The notes beneath the pieces were generated by a model, which was not told where the DNA came from, searched no databases, and was given only the letters and a program-made list of their open reading frames with translations. DNA of 64,000 nt from Betaproteobacteria bacterium (GTDB lineage: Bacteria > Pseudomonadota > Gammaproteobacteria > Burkholderiales > Ga0077523). A program made the position numbers and the translations under genes. Position 1 is the first letter of the stretch. Each line of letters opens with the position of its first letter. Positions 1 to 8,391 of this stretch are shown here, piece by piece. Location: contig JADJPK010000031.1 of assembly GCA_016713305.1 (NCBI GenBank), positions 558,001 to 622,000 on the forward strand, in the 5' to 3' direction.

Positions 1-1
1 C

Positions 2-562
2 GACATCACCGCGCCCATGAACGAAGGCGAACGCGCAGCCGAACCGGAACGGAATGTCGAGGCCACGACGTTGCCACCCACGGTGCAGCTCGTGGAGGCG
101 TTGCCGCTGCAGGAAGAAATGTCCGCCGAGGCGGCGCCCGAGGTGTTCCCGGCGGTGAAGGTCCGCAATCCTTTCGGGGACGGCGAGATCGAGGTGGAGG
201 AAGTGTCGTTCAACGATCTACCCGGTTTCGCCGGCGCCGGATCGAGCATGGCCGCACCCTTGCCCGCGCCTGCAGGCGACGAATTCTCGCAGCTGGCCGC
301 AGGTCTCAAGGAAGGCGATTGGGTGGAAATCCAGCAGGATGGGAAGGAAATCGTCCAGGCCCGCCTGTCGTTCATCAGTCCCTATCGGAGCACGTTCGTC
401 TTCAGCAACCGCAAAGGCCAGAAGGTGGCCGAGTACTCCTCGTATCAGGTCACGAGCTATCTCCGGAATGGGCGTCTCGCGATACTCGAGGACATTCCGC
501 TGTTCGACCGCGCGTTCGGCAACCTGGTCAATATTCTCCGCAAGGGCGCCGAGGCCGCCTGA
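2..562 (+). CDS. DUF1631 family protein, C-terminal part (5' truncated by window edge)
   Basis: The reading frame is already open at base 2 and ends at a TGA at 560–562, so this is the 3' end of a longer gene. The last ~90 residues (GDWVE near residue 100, then an ARLSFISPYRST stretch, FSNRKG and a closing PLFDRAFGNLV) match the C-terminal domain of DUF1631 proteins as I know them; these are long (~700–800 aa) betaproteobacterial proteins of unknown role. The preceding ~90 residues are an acidic, proline- and alanine-rich linker. The ATG at 17 is internal, not the start. The family call rests on recognition of the C-terminal motif only. Confidence 0.72.
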   Translation, partial: DITAPMNEGERAAEPERNVEATTLPPTVQLVEALPLQEEMSAEAAPEVFPAVKVRNPFGDGEIEVEEVSFNDLPGFAGAGSSMAAPLPAPAGDEFSQLAAGLKEGDWVEIQQDGKEIVQARLSFISPYRSTFVFSNRKGQKVAEYSSYQVTSYLRNGRLAILEDIPLFDRAFGNLVNILRKGAEAA

Positions 563-639
563 CGAACGCTTGCCTCACGCCCTTGCGGCGGGTGCGGTTC
601 TGTGGCTTCATTCCCGGCCGCCCATCCCCCGGATCGACC

Positions 640-1716
640 ATGCAGCCCCGTACCGACGACTTGAGAATCCGCGAGATCAAGGAGCTCTCGCCGCCTTCGC
701 ACCTCTTGCGCGAATTGCCTTGCACCCCGGGCGCGGCCGAAACCGTGAGCGGCAGCCGCGAAGCCATTCATCGCTGCCTGCATGGCATGGATGATCGTCT
801 GGTCGTGGTGATCGGGCCCTGCTCCATCCACGACACGTCAGCCGCCCTGGAGTACGCGGGAAAGCTCAAGGAAATCAGGACGACCCTTGCATCGGATCTC
901 GAAATCGTCATGCGTGTCTATTTCGAGAAGCCGCGCACGACGGTCGGTTGGAAAGGACTGATCAACGATCCCGATCTGAACGGGAGCTTCCAGATCAACA
1001 GAGGCCTGCGGATCGCCCGCGAATTGTTGCTGGATATCGCAGAACTGGGTCTGCCCGCGGGCTGTGAGTATCTCGACATGATCACGCCCCAATACATTGC
1101 CGATCTGGTGTCGTGGGGGGCGATCGGCGCGAGAACCACCGAAAGCCAGGTCCACCGGGAACTCGCATCGGGGCTCTCCTGCCCGGTGGGCTTCAAGAAC
1201 GGGACCGACGGCAACGTGCGCATCGCCGTCGACGCCATCAAGGCGGCGCAGCAACCTCATCACTTCCTGTCGGTGACGAAGGGGGGTCATTCCGCCATTG
1301 TCTCGACGAGCGGAAACGAAGACTGCCACGTCATCCTCCGCGGCGGGAAAGCCACCAACTACGACAGTGCGAGCGTGGAGGCTGCGTGCCAGGCACTGGC
1401 GCAAGGTGGGCTGGCCCCCCGTCTCATGATCGACGCGAGCCACGCGAACAGCCAGAAGAACCACGTGAACCAGTTGCTCGTGTGCGAAGACATCGGAAGA
1501 CAGCTCGCCGCGGGCGAGATGCGCATCTTCGGCGTCATGGTCGAAAGCCATCTCGTGGCGGGCCGCCAGGATCTCGTCGCCGGGCAACCGCTCACCTATG
1601 GACAGAGCATCACCGACGCGTGCCTCTGCTGGGACGACAGTGTCCAGCTGCTGGAACGGCTCGCCTCCGCCGTGCGCCAACGTCGCCAGGTACAGGCAGA
1701 CGCGGAGCGGGCCTGA
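640..1716 (+). CDS. aroG: 3-deoxy-7-phosphoheptulonate synthase (class I DAHP synthase)
   Basis: Condenses phosphoenolpyruvate and erythrose 4-phosphate, the first step of the shikimate pathway, in the cytoplasm. The 358-residue length fits AroF/AroG/AroH (~350 aa). Class I motifs are present: VVVIGPCSIHD near residue 58, RVYFEKPRTTVGWKGLINDP near 92, GARTTESQVHRELASGLS near 162, GFKNGTDG near 186 and DASHANSQKNH near 268; these include the conserved Cys, Lys, Arg and His metal and substrate ligands. The frame is open upstream, but the ATG at 640 gives the family N-terminus. Which amino acid inhibits this isozyme cannot be told from the sequence. It follows the DUF1631 gene by 77 bp. Confidence 0.95.
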   Translation: MQPRTDDLRIREIKELSPPSHLLRELPCTPGAAETVSGSREAIHRCLHGMDDRLVVVIGPCSIHDTSAALEYAGKLKEIRTTLASDLEIVMRVYFEKPRTTVGWKGLINDPDLNGSFQINRGLRIARELLLDIAELGLPAGCEYLDMITPQYIADLVSWGAIGARTTESQVHRELASGLSCPVGFKNGTDGNVRIAVDAIKAAQQPHHFLSVTKGGHSAIVSTSGNEDCHVILRGGKATNYDSASVEAACQALAQGGLAPRLMIDASHANSQKNHVNQLLVCEDIGRQLAAGEMRIFGVMVESHLVAGRQDLVAGQPLTYGQSITDACLCWDDSVQLLERLASAVRQRRQVQADAERA

Positions 1717-1775
1717 CCGTTCCATGAGGACACACGGTTGAACGGTTCGAGCGGCGCCCGTTCCCGCGGGAACCG

Positions 1776-2711
1776 ATGAGTCGCGGCCCCGGGCGAAAGG
1801 GCTCGCGCGCAGGCTCGGATGGGTACCTGTCCGGGACCATCACGGCCGTGCACGGCCGCAGCTACAGGGTGGAGATGGATGCCCCCTTGGCACAGCTCAC
1901 GTGTTTTCCGCGGGGCAAGCGAAGCGAACTGGCCTGCGGCGATCGCGTTCGGATCGAGCCCGTGTCCGCGGACCAGGGCGTCATCGAATCCGTCGAACCG
2001 CGTTCGTCGCTGTTCTACCGCGCCGATGCCTTTCGCGAGAAACTCATCGCCGCCAACGTGACGCAGGTGATGGTGGTGCTGGCCTCCGAGCCGACCTACT
2101 ACGAAGAACTCCTCAATCGCTGCCTGGTCGCCGCCGAACACGCGCGAGTACGCGCCGTGGTCGTACTCAACAAGGCGGAACTGCCCTCTGCACCGGCCGC
2201 GATCGACCGGCTGGAGCTGTACCGGCGCCTCGACTACCCCGTGGTGCCGCTGAGCGCACGGTCAAGCACCGACGCGCTGCAACCCTTCCTGCAGGATCAC
2301 ACGACTGTTCTTGTCGGGCAGTCCGGCATGGGCAAGTCCACCATCGTGAACGGTCTGTTTCCCGCTGCTCGCGCTGCCACCGGCGACATTTCCAAGGCTC
2401 TCGATTCCGGCCGTCACACGACCACCCATGCCACCTTGTACCGGCTCCCATCCAACGGGGCAATCATCGATTCGCCCGGCCTGCAAGCGTTCGGCTTGAG
2501 ACATGTGGGAATCGAGACTCTGGACGCAACGTTTCCGGAATTCCGGCCGTACATCGGACAGTGCCGGTTCGCAAACTGCCGGCATCTTGCGGAGCCAGGT
2601 TGTGCCATCGTCGCTGCGCGTCTCGACGAAACGATCGACGTTCGGCGCTTGGATGCCTATCGGTCGATCGCAAAGGAGATACTGCAGATGATCGCCAACG
2701 CCGAGCCCTGA
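1776..2711 (+). CDS. rsgA: Ribosome small subunit-dependent GTPase A
   Basis: Circularly permuted GTPase that assists late 30S subunit maturation. The 311 residues hold an N-terminal OB fold (roughly 17–80), then the permuted G domain: NKAEL (G4, ~residue 130) comes before the P-loop GQSGMGKST (~180–188) and DSPG (G3, ~232), an order diagnostic of RsgA. The C-terminal zinc knuckle has Cys-x4-Cys-x-His and a downstream EPGC (~263–278). All key residues are present, so it should be active. In betaproteobacteria rsgA often sits beside a CobD/CbiB-family gene, and that gene lies convergently next to it here. Confidence 0.96.
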   Translation: MSRGPGRKGSRAGSDGYLSGTITAVHGRSYRVEMDAPLAQLTCFPRGKRSELACGDRVRIEPVSADQGVIESVEPRSSLFYRADAFREKLIAANVTQVMVVLASEPTYYEELLNRCLVAAEHARVRAVVVLNKAELPSAPAAIDRLELYRRLDYPVVPLSARSSTDALQPFLQDHTTVLVGQSGMGKSTIVNGLFPAARAATGDISKALDSGRHTTTHATLYRLPSNGAIIDSPGLQAFGLRHVGIETLDATFPEFRPYIGQCRFANCRHLAEPGCAIVAARLDETIDVRRLDAYRSIAKEILQMIANAEP

Positions 2712-2847
2712 CCGGGCAGGACAGGCTCATCCGGAACGGGATCCCGAGCGCAAGGCGGGATTCGGACAGACTGCTGAGTGCTTGCGGCGAACGGCAGAGT
2801 CGTCCAGGCCTCACGGCAACCCTCGCGGGGACGTCGGGCATTCCATT

Positions 2848-3819
2848 TCAACTTACCCAGCTGGCGACCGTCATGAGCGCGATCACCAGGACCCACAGCA
2901 CCAGGGTTCTCCAGATGAGTCCGACCGCGCTGTTCAGATGTTCGAGATCGGCCTCGTCACCCAGTCCCAGTTCAGGTCTGAAGACGAGTACGCCGTCACG
3001 ATGGAGCGACTCGCCCAGCCGTACTCCCAGGGCGCCGGCCCCGCTCGAGAGAACCACGCCCATTTCCCGGTCCAGCCACTGCGCGGCCTGGGAGCGCCAG
3101 CAGTACACCGCATCCTCGAAATCGCCCACGATGGCGAAAGACAGCGCGGTGATTCGCACGGGCACCCAGTCCAGCACGGCGAACACATCCCGGGCCATGC
3201 CTCCGAAGACCCGGAAATCCTCCTCGTGGCGCTGCCCCCATCTGACCGCGACAATGCTCGAAAGCCGGTAGAGAACCGCGCCGCCGGGACCGCACAGCAA
3301 CGCACCAAGGAACCCCGGGAGGATCGTTCCCAGCACGGCGGGAAGAAAGACGTACCACGCAATCACACCGAAAACGTGCCGGTGCGCACTCGCGAGACCG
3401 AACTCGATGGCGATCTTGGTCATGTCCTGAGGCGTGTACTCGCTGGTATCTTCCCCCTTCCATTCGCGCAGCAGCCGGCGCGCATCATCGTGCCGGCCTT
3501 CGCGCAGCGCCTCCTGAACGGCCGTGAAGCCGCCGCTGAACTGCCGCAGCCCCATGGTCACGTACAGCACTCCGACGCTCCAAGCCAGCCCGAGGACGAT
3601 GCTCAGGTTGTTCAGCATCACAAAGACGACATCCGCCAGGATGACCCAGGGCAGGACGGCCAGGACCCAACCGAACAGACCATGACGCCGTCTGCCCGCG
3701 TTGAAATTCCTCGCGATCAGATCCGCGTATCGATCGAACGCCCCAAACGGAAAGCCCCGGGGATCGACGGGACGCAGTTGCTCCAGCAAGAGGGAAAAGA
3801 TGAGCGAAAGGAGTGACAT
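2848..3819 (-). CDS. CobD/CbiB-family integral membrane protein
   Basis: A 323-residue membrane protein. Hydrophobic segments lie near residues 50–85 (WVLAVLPWVILADVVFVML), 145–185 and the C-terminus (LVLWVLVIALMTVASW). The N-terminus (LLSLIFSLLLEQLRPV) and the pattern of a short Arg/Trp-rich segment followed by a DVPVR-like WVPVRIT match the CobD/CbiB-like family next to rsgA in betaproteobacteria. True CbiB makes adenosylcobinamide phosphate; the divergent members found here have no demonstrated cobalamin role and no cob genes are nearby, so I do not assign that function. AmpE is a more distant alternative. The start has only a weak ribosome binding site. Confidence 0.75.
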   Translation of the reverse strand: MSLLSLIFSLLLEQLRPVDPRGFPFGAFDRYADLIARNFNAGRRRHGLFGWVLAVLPWVILADVVFVMLNNLSIVLGLAWSVGVLYVTMGLRQFSGGFTAVQEALREGRHDDARRLLREWKGEDTSEYTPQDMTKIAIEFGLASAHRHVFGVIAWYVFLPAVLGTILPGFLGALLCGPGGAVLYRLSSIVAVRWGQRHEEDFRVFGGMARDVFAVLDWVPVRITALSFAIVGDFEDAVYCWRSQAAQWLDREMGVVLSSGAGALGVRLGESLHRDGVLVFRPELGLGDEADLEHLNSAVGLIWRTLVLWVLVIALMTVASWVS

Positions 3820-3942
3820 CGGTACGGTCAGACTAAGCCAGCCCGGTCGCGCGTGGCCGCGATCCCGGACTGCATGGAAATTCGTCGGCGCACAGGCGGT
3901 GCCGCGCAGCGTCTCTCACGAGCATGATCGTTGGGGCCGGCG

Positions 3943-4632
3943 TCAGTCCACGTAACGGACAGCTGAGCGGGCCTGCAAGGCGGCCTCGTTCCAGAATCCG
4001 AGTTTTTCGCCCGCCTTGACCTTGGCCAACGCCTGCGCCTCCTTCTCGCGAACGAGATCCAGCCGTTCCGCCACGGCTTGCGCCTGTTCCAGCGGGACCG
4101 CCACGACACCATCCTGATCACCCACGAGGATGTCTCCCGGTCCGATCTGGACACCGCCGCACGTCACGCCCATGTTCACCTCGCCCGGACCGTTCTTGAA
4201 ACCGCTGTTGGGGCACCAGCCCCGCGCGAACACGGGCAAGTCCGCGTCGAGCAACCCGGGCAGGTCGCGCACCAGTCCATCGACGATCACGGCAACGGCG
4301 CCGAGGCGCCGGGCCCACATCGCCCAGAGATCGCCGATGATCGCGGCATGGTCATCCCCGCCTGCGGAGATGACGATCACGTCGCCGGGCTCGATGAAGT
4401 CGAGCGAGGCCATCGCGGCCAGGTTGTCCATGGGACCACACAGTGCGGTGACGGCGGTGCCGCAGAATTTCATCGCCGGGCGCAGAGGCTTGATGCCGTG
4501 GTGCAGGCTGCCTCGCCCGTTGAAGGCATCCGTCACGAATCCCGTCGGGGTGTCGCGGAAGCGTTGAAGAAGCTCCGGTGCAGGGCGTGCAATCCTGCGC
4601 CGGATCGTTAGGGCAATAGGGTCGCCGATCAT
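3943..4632 (-). CDS. RraA-like / HMG-CHA aldolase family protein
   Basis: 229 residues with the RraA fold signature: TGFVTDAFNGRGSL near residue 32, a GDVIVISAGGDDHAAIIGDLWAM-type segment near 83–107, and GAVAVIVDGLVRDLPGL near 112 (R and D ligand residues). Family members are either 4-hydroxy-4-methyl-2-oxoglutarate / 4-carboxy-4-hydroxy-2-oxoadipate aldolases or the RNase E inhibitor RraA. The GDLWA-type and DG-x-(V/I)RD motifs favour a divalent-metal aldolase or dimethylmenaquinone-methyltransferase-like annotation; no aromatic ring-cleavage genes adjoin to confirm a pathway. I chose ATG 4632 because AGGTGAGCG lies just upstream; the frame is open 60 nt further. Confidence 0.82.
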   Translation of the reverse strand: MIGDPIALTIRRRIARPAPELLQRFRDTPTGFVTDAFNGRGSLHHGIKPLRPAMKFCGTAVTALCGPMDNLAAMASLDFIEPGDVIVISAGGDDHAAIIGDLWAMWARRLGAVAVIVDGLVRDLPGLLDADLPVFARGWCPNSGFKNGPGEVNMGVTCGGVQIGPGDILVGDQDGVVAVPLEQAQAVAERLDLVREKEAQALAKVKAGEKLGFWNEAALQARSAVRYVD

Positions 4633-5118
4633 CGCTCGCTCACCTGTTCGTTCGAAGGAAAACCAACCGCCACCACGGCAGGGGGCCGCCACGCGAAACG
4701 AGAACAGCGTGGCAAGCGCACCTCACCGACCGGAGTCCCGAGAGGACAGTGAGCGTACGCGGTGCTGCCGCAGCGGGCGCCCGGGTCGATCGCGTCGAAG
4801 TGACGCCAGGCCACGCGGACCGGGCCGCCTCGACTCGGCCATCGTGTCGTGGAGGAACCCGCGCCGGCACCTCTTGCGCGCGATACTTTGCTCGCCCCTT
4901 GGTTCGCAGGGAGCATGACATAGCCTTCGGCGACACGGAATACCCGCGGGCGGAATGCGTGCCCCTCGCTTTGCCGTGCAGACGCCCCGACCGGATCGAT
5001 TCACCCCGTCCCTCGCACCAACGCATGTCCGGAAGCCGTTTCGGCAACCGCATGGCGTCTGTCGCAGATCTGCGACGGGGGCTATACTCCGTGCAAAAGG
5101 ACCGGATCTCTCACAGCC
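4633..5118. other. Intergenic region, 486 bp, no gene recognised
   Basis: Divergent space between the RraA-like gene and the large GGDEF/EAL gene. Frames are open on both strands, as usual in GC-rich DNA, but their translations are Arg/Pro-rich and resemble nothing I know. The right end carries a 16-bp perfect palindrome and a TATACT box (separate entry). I see no tRNA or stable small-RNA structure. Confidence 0.6.
5061..5088 (+). promoter_or_regulatory. Palindromic operator candidate abutting a -10 box
   Basis: Bases 5061–5076 form a perfect 16-bp palindrome (arms GTCGCAGA / TCTGCGAC). Six bases later is TATACT (5083–5088), 5 of 6 matches to a sigma-70 -10 box and 31 bp ahead of the ATG at 5119. 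No good -35 hexamer occurs at the right distance; the palindrome covers that position, as expected if the bound protein is an activator, or a repressor covering the -35. Inference from pattern only. Confidence 0.45.
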
Positions 5119-8100
5119 ATGTCTTCTCTCCCGCCGGGAGATCCCGCAGCAGAGCGGCCCGGCGCCGATCTCTCGAATCCGTCGGCAGACGCTCCGCGCC
5201 CACGCCGATCCTTCCCCGACAGCGGGCCCCTTCTCCAGTACAAGATCGAACTGCTGTACGCCAACGCTGCGGCGGGACTGGCGATCAACATGGCAGTCAG
5301 CACCCTTCTCGCACTGGCTCTCTGGCCGGGTGCCAGTGCCTGGCTCGTGAGCGCATGGCTGCTGGCGTTCTACGTGGTCACGGGCCTGCGCGCCTGGGAT
5401 CGTCTGCTGTACAGCCGTCAGACCGACGCCCGCACCTCCCTGGAATGGAAGCGGCGTTTCCGGCTGGGCGCCACTGCCACTGGCATGTGCTGGGGAGCGA
5501 GTTGGATGCTGTTGCCCGCAGACGTCGCACCGACTTCGGAACTGTTCGTTGCCATCGTCCTGGCGGGGATGATCGCCGCAGCCATATCGCACCTCGCGGT
5601 CGTCTACTCGGTCTTTCGGAACTACGCCGTCCTCGCCCTGTTGCCGGCCATTGCCTATTTTCTTGCACGCGGTCACGCGCAGGCCACCTTCATCGGACTC
5701 ATGTCCGTCGTCTATCTGTTCGGAGTCCTGAACAGCGCCAGCCGTTTTCACCGGATGGCCCATCGCACGTTCGAGGTCCGGTCGCACAATGCAGGTCTGG
5801 TGGACTCCCTCCGTGCCACGAACGCCCGGCTGCAGACGCTCACGGACGAACTGGAACAGCGCGTGAAGGAACGCACGCGCGACCTCGAAGTGGAACTGGC
5901 CGAACGCCAGAGGGCCGAAGCTGCGTTGAAGGGCAACGAGGCGATGTTCAGACTCATCACGGACAACGTCTCGGACATGATTGCGGTCTGGGACAGGCAC
6001 GGCGAACAGCTCTACGGCAGCAGATCGCTGACGCGGGCGATGGACAAGGGACAACCGGCAGACTCGACTCCAGGCCTGGCCCACGTTCACGCCAGCGATC
6101 TCTCGCGTCTGCGTGAAGCGCTGCGAGATACGCTGCATACCTCCACGGGCCGCCGGCTGGAGCTACGCCTGAAGCAGGAAGATCACGATCCGCGGATCAT
6201 CGATTGTTCGGTGGAACCGGTTCGCGATCCCAGTGGAGAACCGGACAAGGTCGTGATCGTCGCCCGGGATGTCACCCAGCGAAGACGGGAGGAAGCGTTG
6301 ATCCGCGACGCCAAGGAGCGCCTGGCGCTCGCCATCCGGGCCACGGGACAGAACCTTTTCGACGTGGACTGCCGCCGCAAGCGCATCTACCTCGATGCGG
6401 GGTGGGCGGGGATCATGGGGCGGTCCCCGGCCGAGTCCGAGACGACCTTCGACGATCTGCTCCCCCTGGTGCCACCGGAAGAGCGCGTGCCCATGGGCGA
6501 CCACTACATTGCCACCTTGAAGGGAGAGATCCCTGAATACTGCTTCGAGCACCGTGTACGGGCGGACAGTGGCGAGTACCGCTGGATTCTCTCGCGGGCA
6601 AAGGTGGTGGAGCGGTCGGAGGACGGCACTGCCCTTCGGCTCATCGGCACCAATGTGGACGTCACGGAGCGGCGCCGCGCGGAGAGCGCGCTTCGTCTCG
6701 CACGCAGCGCGATGGACAGCATGGCCGAAGGGCTGGTCATCCTGGACTCCGCGTGGCGCATTCAGTCCGTGAACCCGGCGTTCACGCGCATCACCGGTTT
6801 TGCAGGGCATGAGGTCGTCGGAAAGGTGAGCGATCTCTGGCGCCGCCACGTGCGCAACGACGAACTGGCAAGCACCATCGTGGCGGAGATCTGCCGCAGC
6901 GGTCACTGGGATGGACGCGTGCTGGACCGGCGCAGAGACCGGTCCACCTACCCCGCGCGGCTCAGTGTGTCCGCCATCCGGGATGACACCGGGCGGCCCA
7001 CTCACTTCGTCATCCTGTTCAGCGACGTGACGCGCCAGGAGGAGGACGACGAGCGCGTCAGGTTCCTCGCTCACCACGATGCGCTCACCGGCATCGCCAA
7101 CCGGTCCCTGTTCTTCGACCGTTCGGAGGATCTCATCCGGCGGGCTCAGCGGCATGGACGCAAACTCGCGGTTCTCTTCGTGGACCTCGACCAGTTCAAG
7201 GCCGTCAACGACCTGCTGGGTCATCACGCGGGAGATGAACTGCTGAGGGAAGCAGCCAAACGCCTGCAGGCGGGCCTGCGTGATCTCGACATGGTCGCCC
7301 GTCTGGGTGGCGACGAATTTGCCGTCCTGCTGGAGGAGATCGACGAGCCGTCGGATGCGGCGACCGTGGCGACCAAGCTTCTGGCCACCCTTGCCGAGCC
7401 CGTGCATATCCGCGGTCACTCGCTGAAGATCACCGCCAGCATCGGCATCAGCTGTTTCCCGGACGATGCGGGCAGTGCGGAGGTGCTGGTGCAGCAAGCG
7501 GATGCGGCGATGTACTCGGCGAAGGAGGAAGGCCGGAATCGATTCCGGTTCTTCGCGCCGGACATCACCGCGCGCGTCATGCTGCGGCTTGCGATGGCGA
7601 ACGGCCTGCGCAGCGCCGTCGAGCGCGACGAACTGGAGCTCTACTATCAGCCGGCCGTCGATGCCCGCGGAGGGCAGATCGTCGGATTGGAAGCGCTGTT
7701 GCGCTGGCGGCACCCTCAGCGCGGGATGCTGCTTCCCGGCGAATTCATCGAGGTCGCCGAGGAAACCGGCGCCATCGACAGCATCGGCCGGTGGGTGCTT
7801 TCGGAAGCCTGCAGGCAACTTTCCGTGTGGCAGAGCGAAGGCCACGTGCATCTCACCATGAAGGTCAATCTTTCAGCGCTGCAGTTTCGCCAGCCGACCC
7901 TTCTGCAGCAGATTCGCGAAATCCTAGATCGGTCCGATCTCGTTCCAGGCACGCTGGAGTTCGAAATCACCGAGAGCGCAGCCATGGACGATCCCGAACG
8001 GTCCGAGAGCGTCCTGCGCGAACTGCGCACGCTCGGGATCCGGATCGCCCTGGACGATTTCGGCACTGGCCACAGTTCCCTCGCTCAACTGAGCCGGTTT

Positions 8101-8391
8101 CCCATCCAGTGCCTGAAGATCGACAGATCCCTGGTGGCGGGCCTGCCCTACGACCGCAAGAACGTCGTGATCGCATCGACCGTCGCCAACCTGTGCCGCA
8201 ATCTGGGGCTTGAGATGATCGGCGAAGGCGTGGAATCCCAGGCACAAGCCGCGTTCCTGCTCGCGCAGGGCTGCCAGCAGATGCAGGGTTTCCTGTTCAG
8301 CCCCCCTGTGGACGCGACCCGGCTCAGCGCTCTGTTGAACGCCGGCGTTCATCCGGACTGGGCCATCAGCGGCCAGACGCAGATGCACTGA
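5119..8391 (+). CDS. Membrane-anchored PAS–GGDEF–EAL c-di-GMP protein
   Basis: 1090 residues. The N-terminal third is a membrane sensor with about five or six hydrophobic helices (~55–220), followed by a coiled coil (ELEQRVKERTRDLEVELAERQ, ~250). Three PAS/PAC units follow (~270–395, ~400–525, ~530–640). The GGDEF domain has an intact RLGGDEF (~728–734), so diguanylate cyclase activity is possible. The EAL domain has GLEALLRW (~856), a DDFGTG loop (~983) and a GEGVE motif (~1036), so phosphodiesterase activity is possible too. Which activity dominates cannot be read from sequence. The ATG follows a TATACT box by ~30 bp. Its last 26 bp overlap the convergent MocR-type gene. Confidence 0.93.
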   Translation: MSSLPPGDPAAERPGADLSNPSADAPRPRRSFPDSGPLLQYKIELLYANAAAGLAINMAVSTLLALALWPGASAWLVSAWLLAFYVVTGLRAWDRLLYSRQTDARTSLEWKRRFRLGATATGMCWGASWMLLPADVAPTSELFVAIVLAGMIAAAISHLAVVYSVFRNYAVLALLPAIAYFLARGHAQATFIGLMSVVYLFGVLNSASRFHRMAHRTFEVRSHNAGLVDSLRATNARLQTLTDELEQRVKERTRDLEVELAERQRAEAALKGNEAMFRLITDNVSDMIAVWDRHGEQLYGSRSLTRAMDKGQPADSTPGLAHVHASDLSRLREALRDTLHTSTGRRLELRLKQEDHDPRIIDCSVEPVRDPSGEPDKVVIVARDVTQRRREEALIRDAKERLALAIRATGQNLFDVDCRRKRIYLDAGWAGIMGRSPAESETTFDDLLPLVPPEERVPMGDHYIATLKGEIPEYCFEHRVRADSGEYRWILSRAKVVERSEDGTALRLIGTNVDVTERRRAESALRLARSAMDSMAEGLVILDSAWRIQSVNPAFTRITGFAGHEVVGKVSDLWRRHVRNDELASTIVAEICRSGHWDGRVLDRRRDRSTYPARLSVSAIRDDTGRPTHFVILFSDVTRQEEDDERVRFLAHHDALTGIANRSLFFDRSEDLIRRAQRHGRKLAVLFVDLDQFKAVNDLLGHHAGDELLREAAKRLQAGLRDLDMVARLGGDEFAVLLEEIDEPSDAATVATKLLATLAEPVHIRGHSLKITASIGISCFPDDAGSAEVLVQQADAAMYSAKEEGRNRFRFFAPDITARVMLRLAMANGLRSAVERDELELYYQPAVDARGGQIVGLEALLRWRHPQRGMLLPGEFIEVAEETGAIDSIGRWVLSEACRQLSVWQSEGHVHLTMKVNLSALQFRQPTLLQQIREILDRSDLVPGTLEFEITESAAMDDPERSESVLRELRTLGIRIALDDFGTGHSSLAQLSRFPIQCLKIDRSLVAGLPYDRKNVVIASTVANLCRNLGLEMIGEGVESQAQAAFLLAQGCQQMQGFLFSPPVDATRLSALLNAGVHPDWAISGQTQMH

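Noticed and set aside
319..639. Upstream extension of the DAHP synthase frame
   Set aside because: It lies inside the DUF1631 gene, and its translation does not resemble any AroG N-terminus; ATG 640 fits the family.
4640..5053. Minus-strand open frames between the RraA-like gene and the GGDEF/EAL gene
   Set aside because: Basic, Pro/Ser-rich translations with no domain, no good ribosome binding site.
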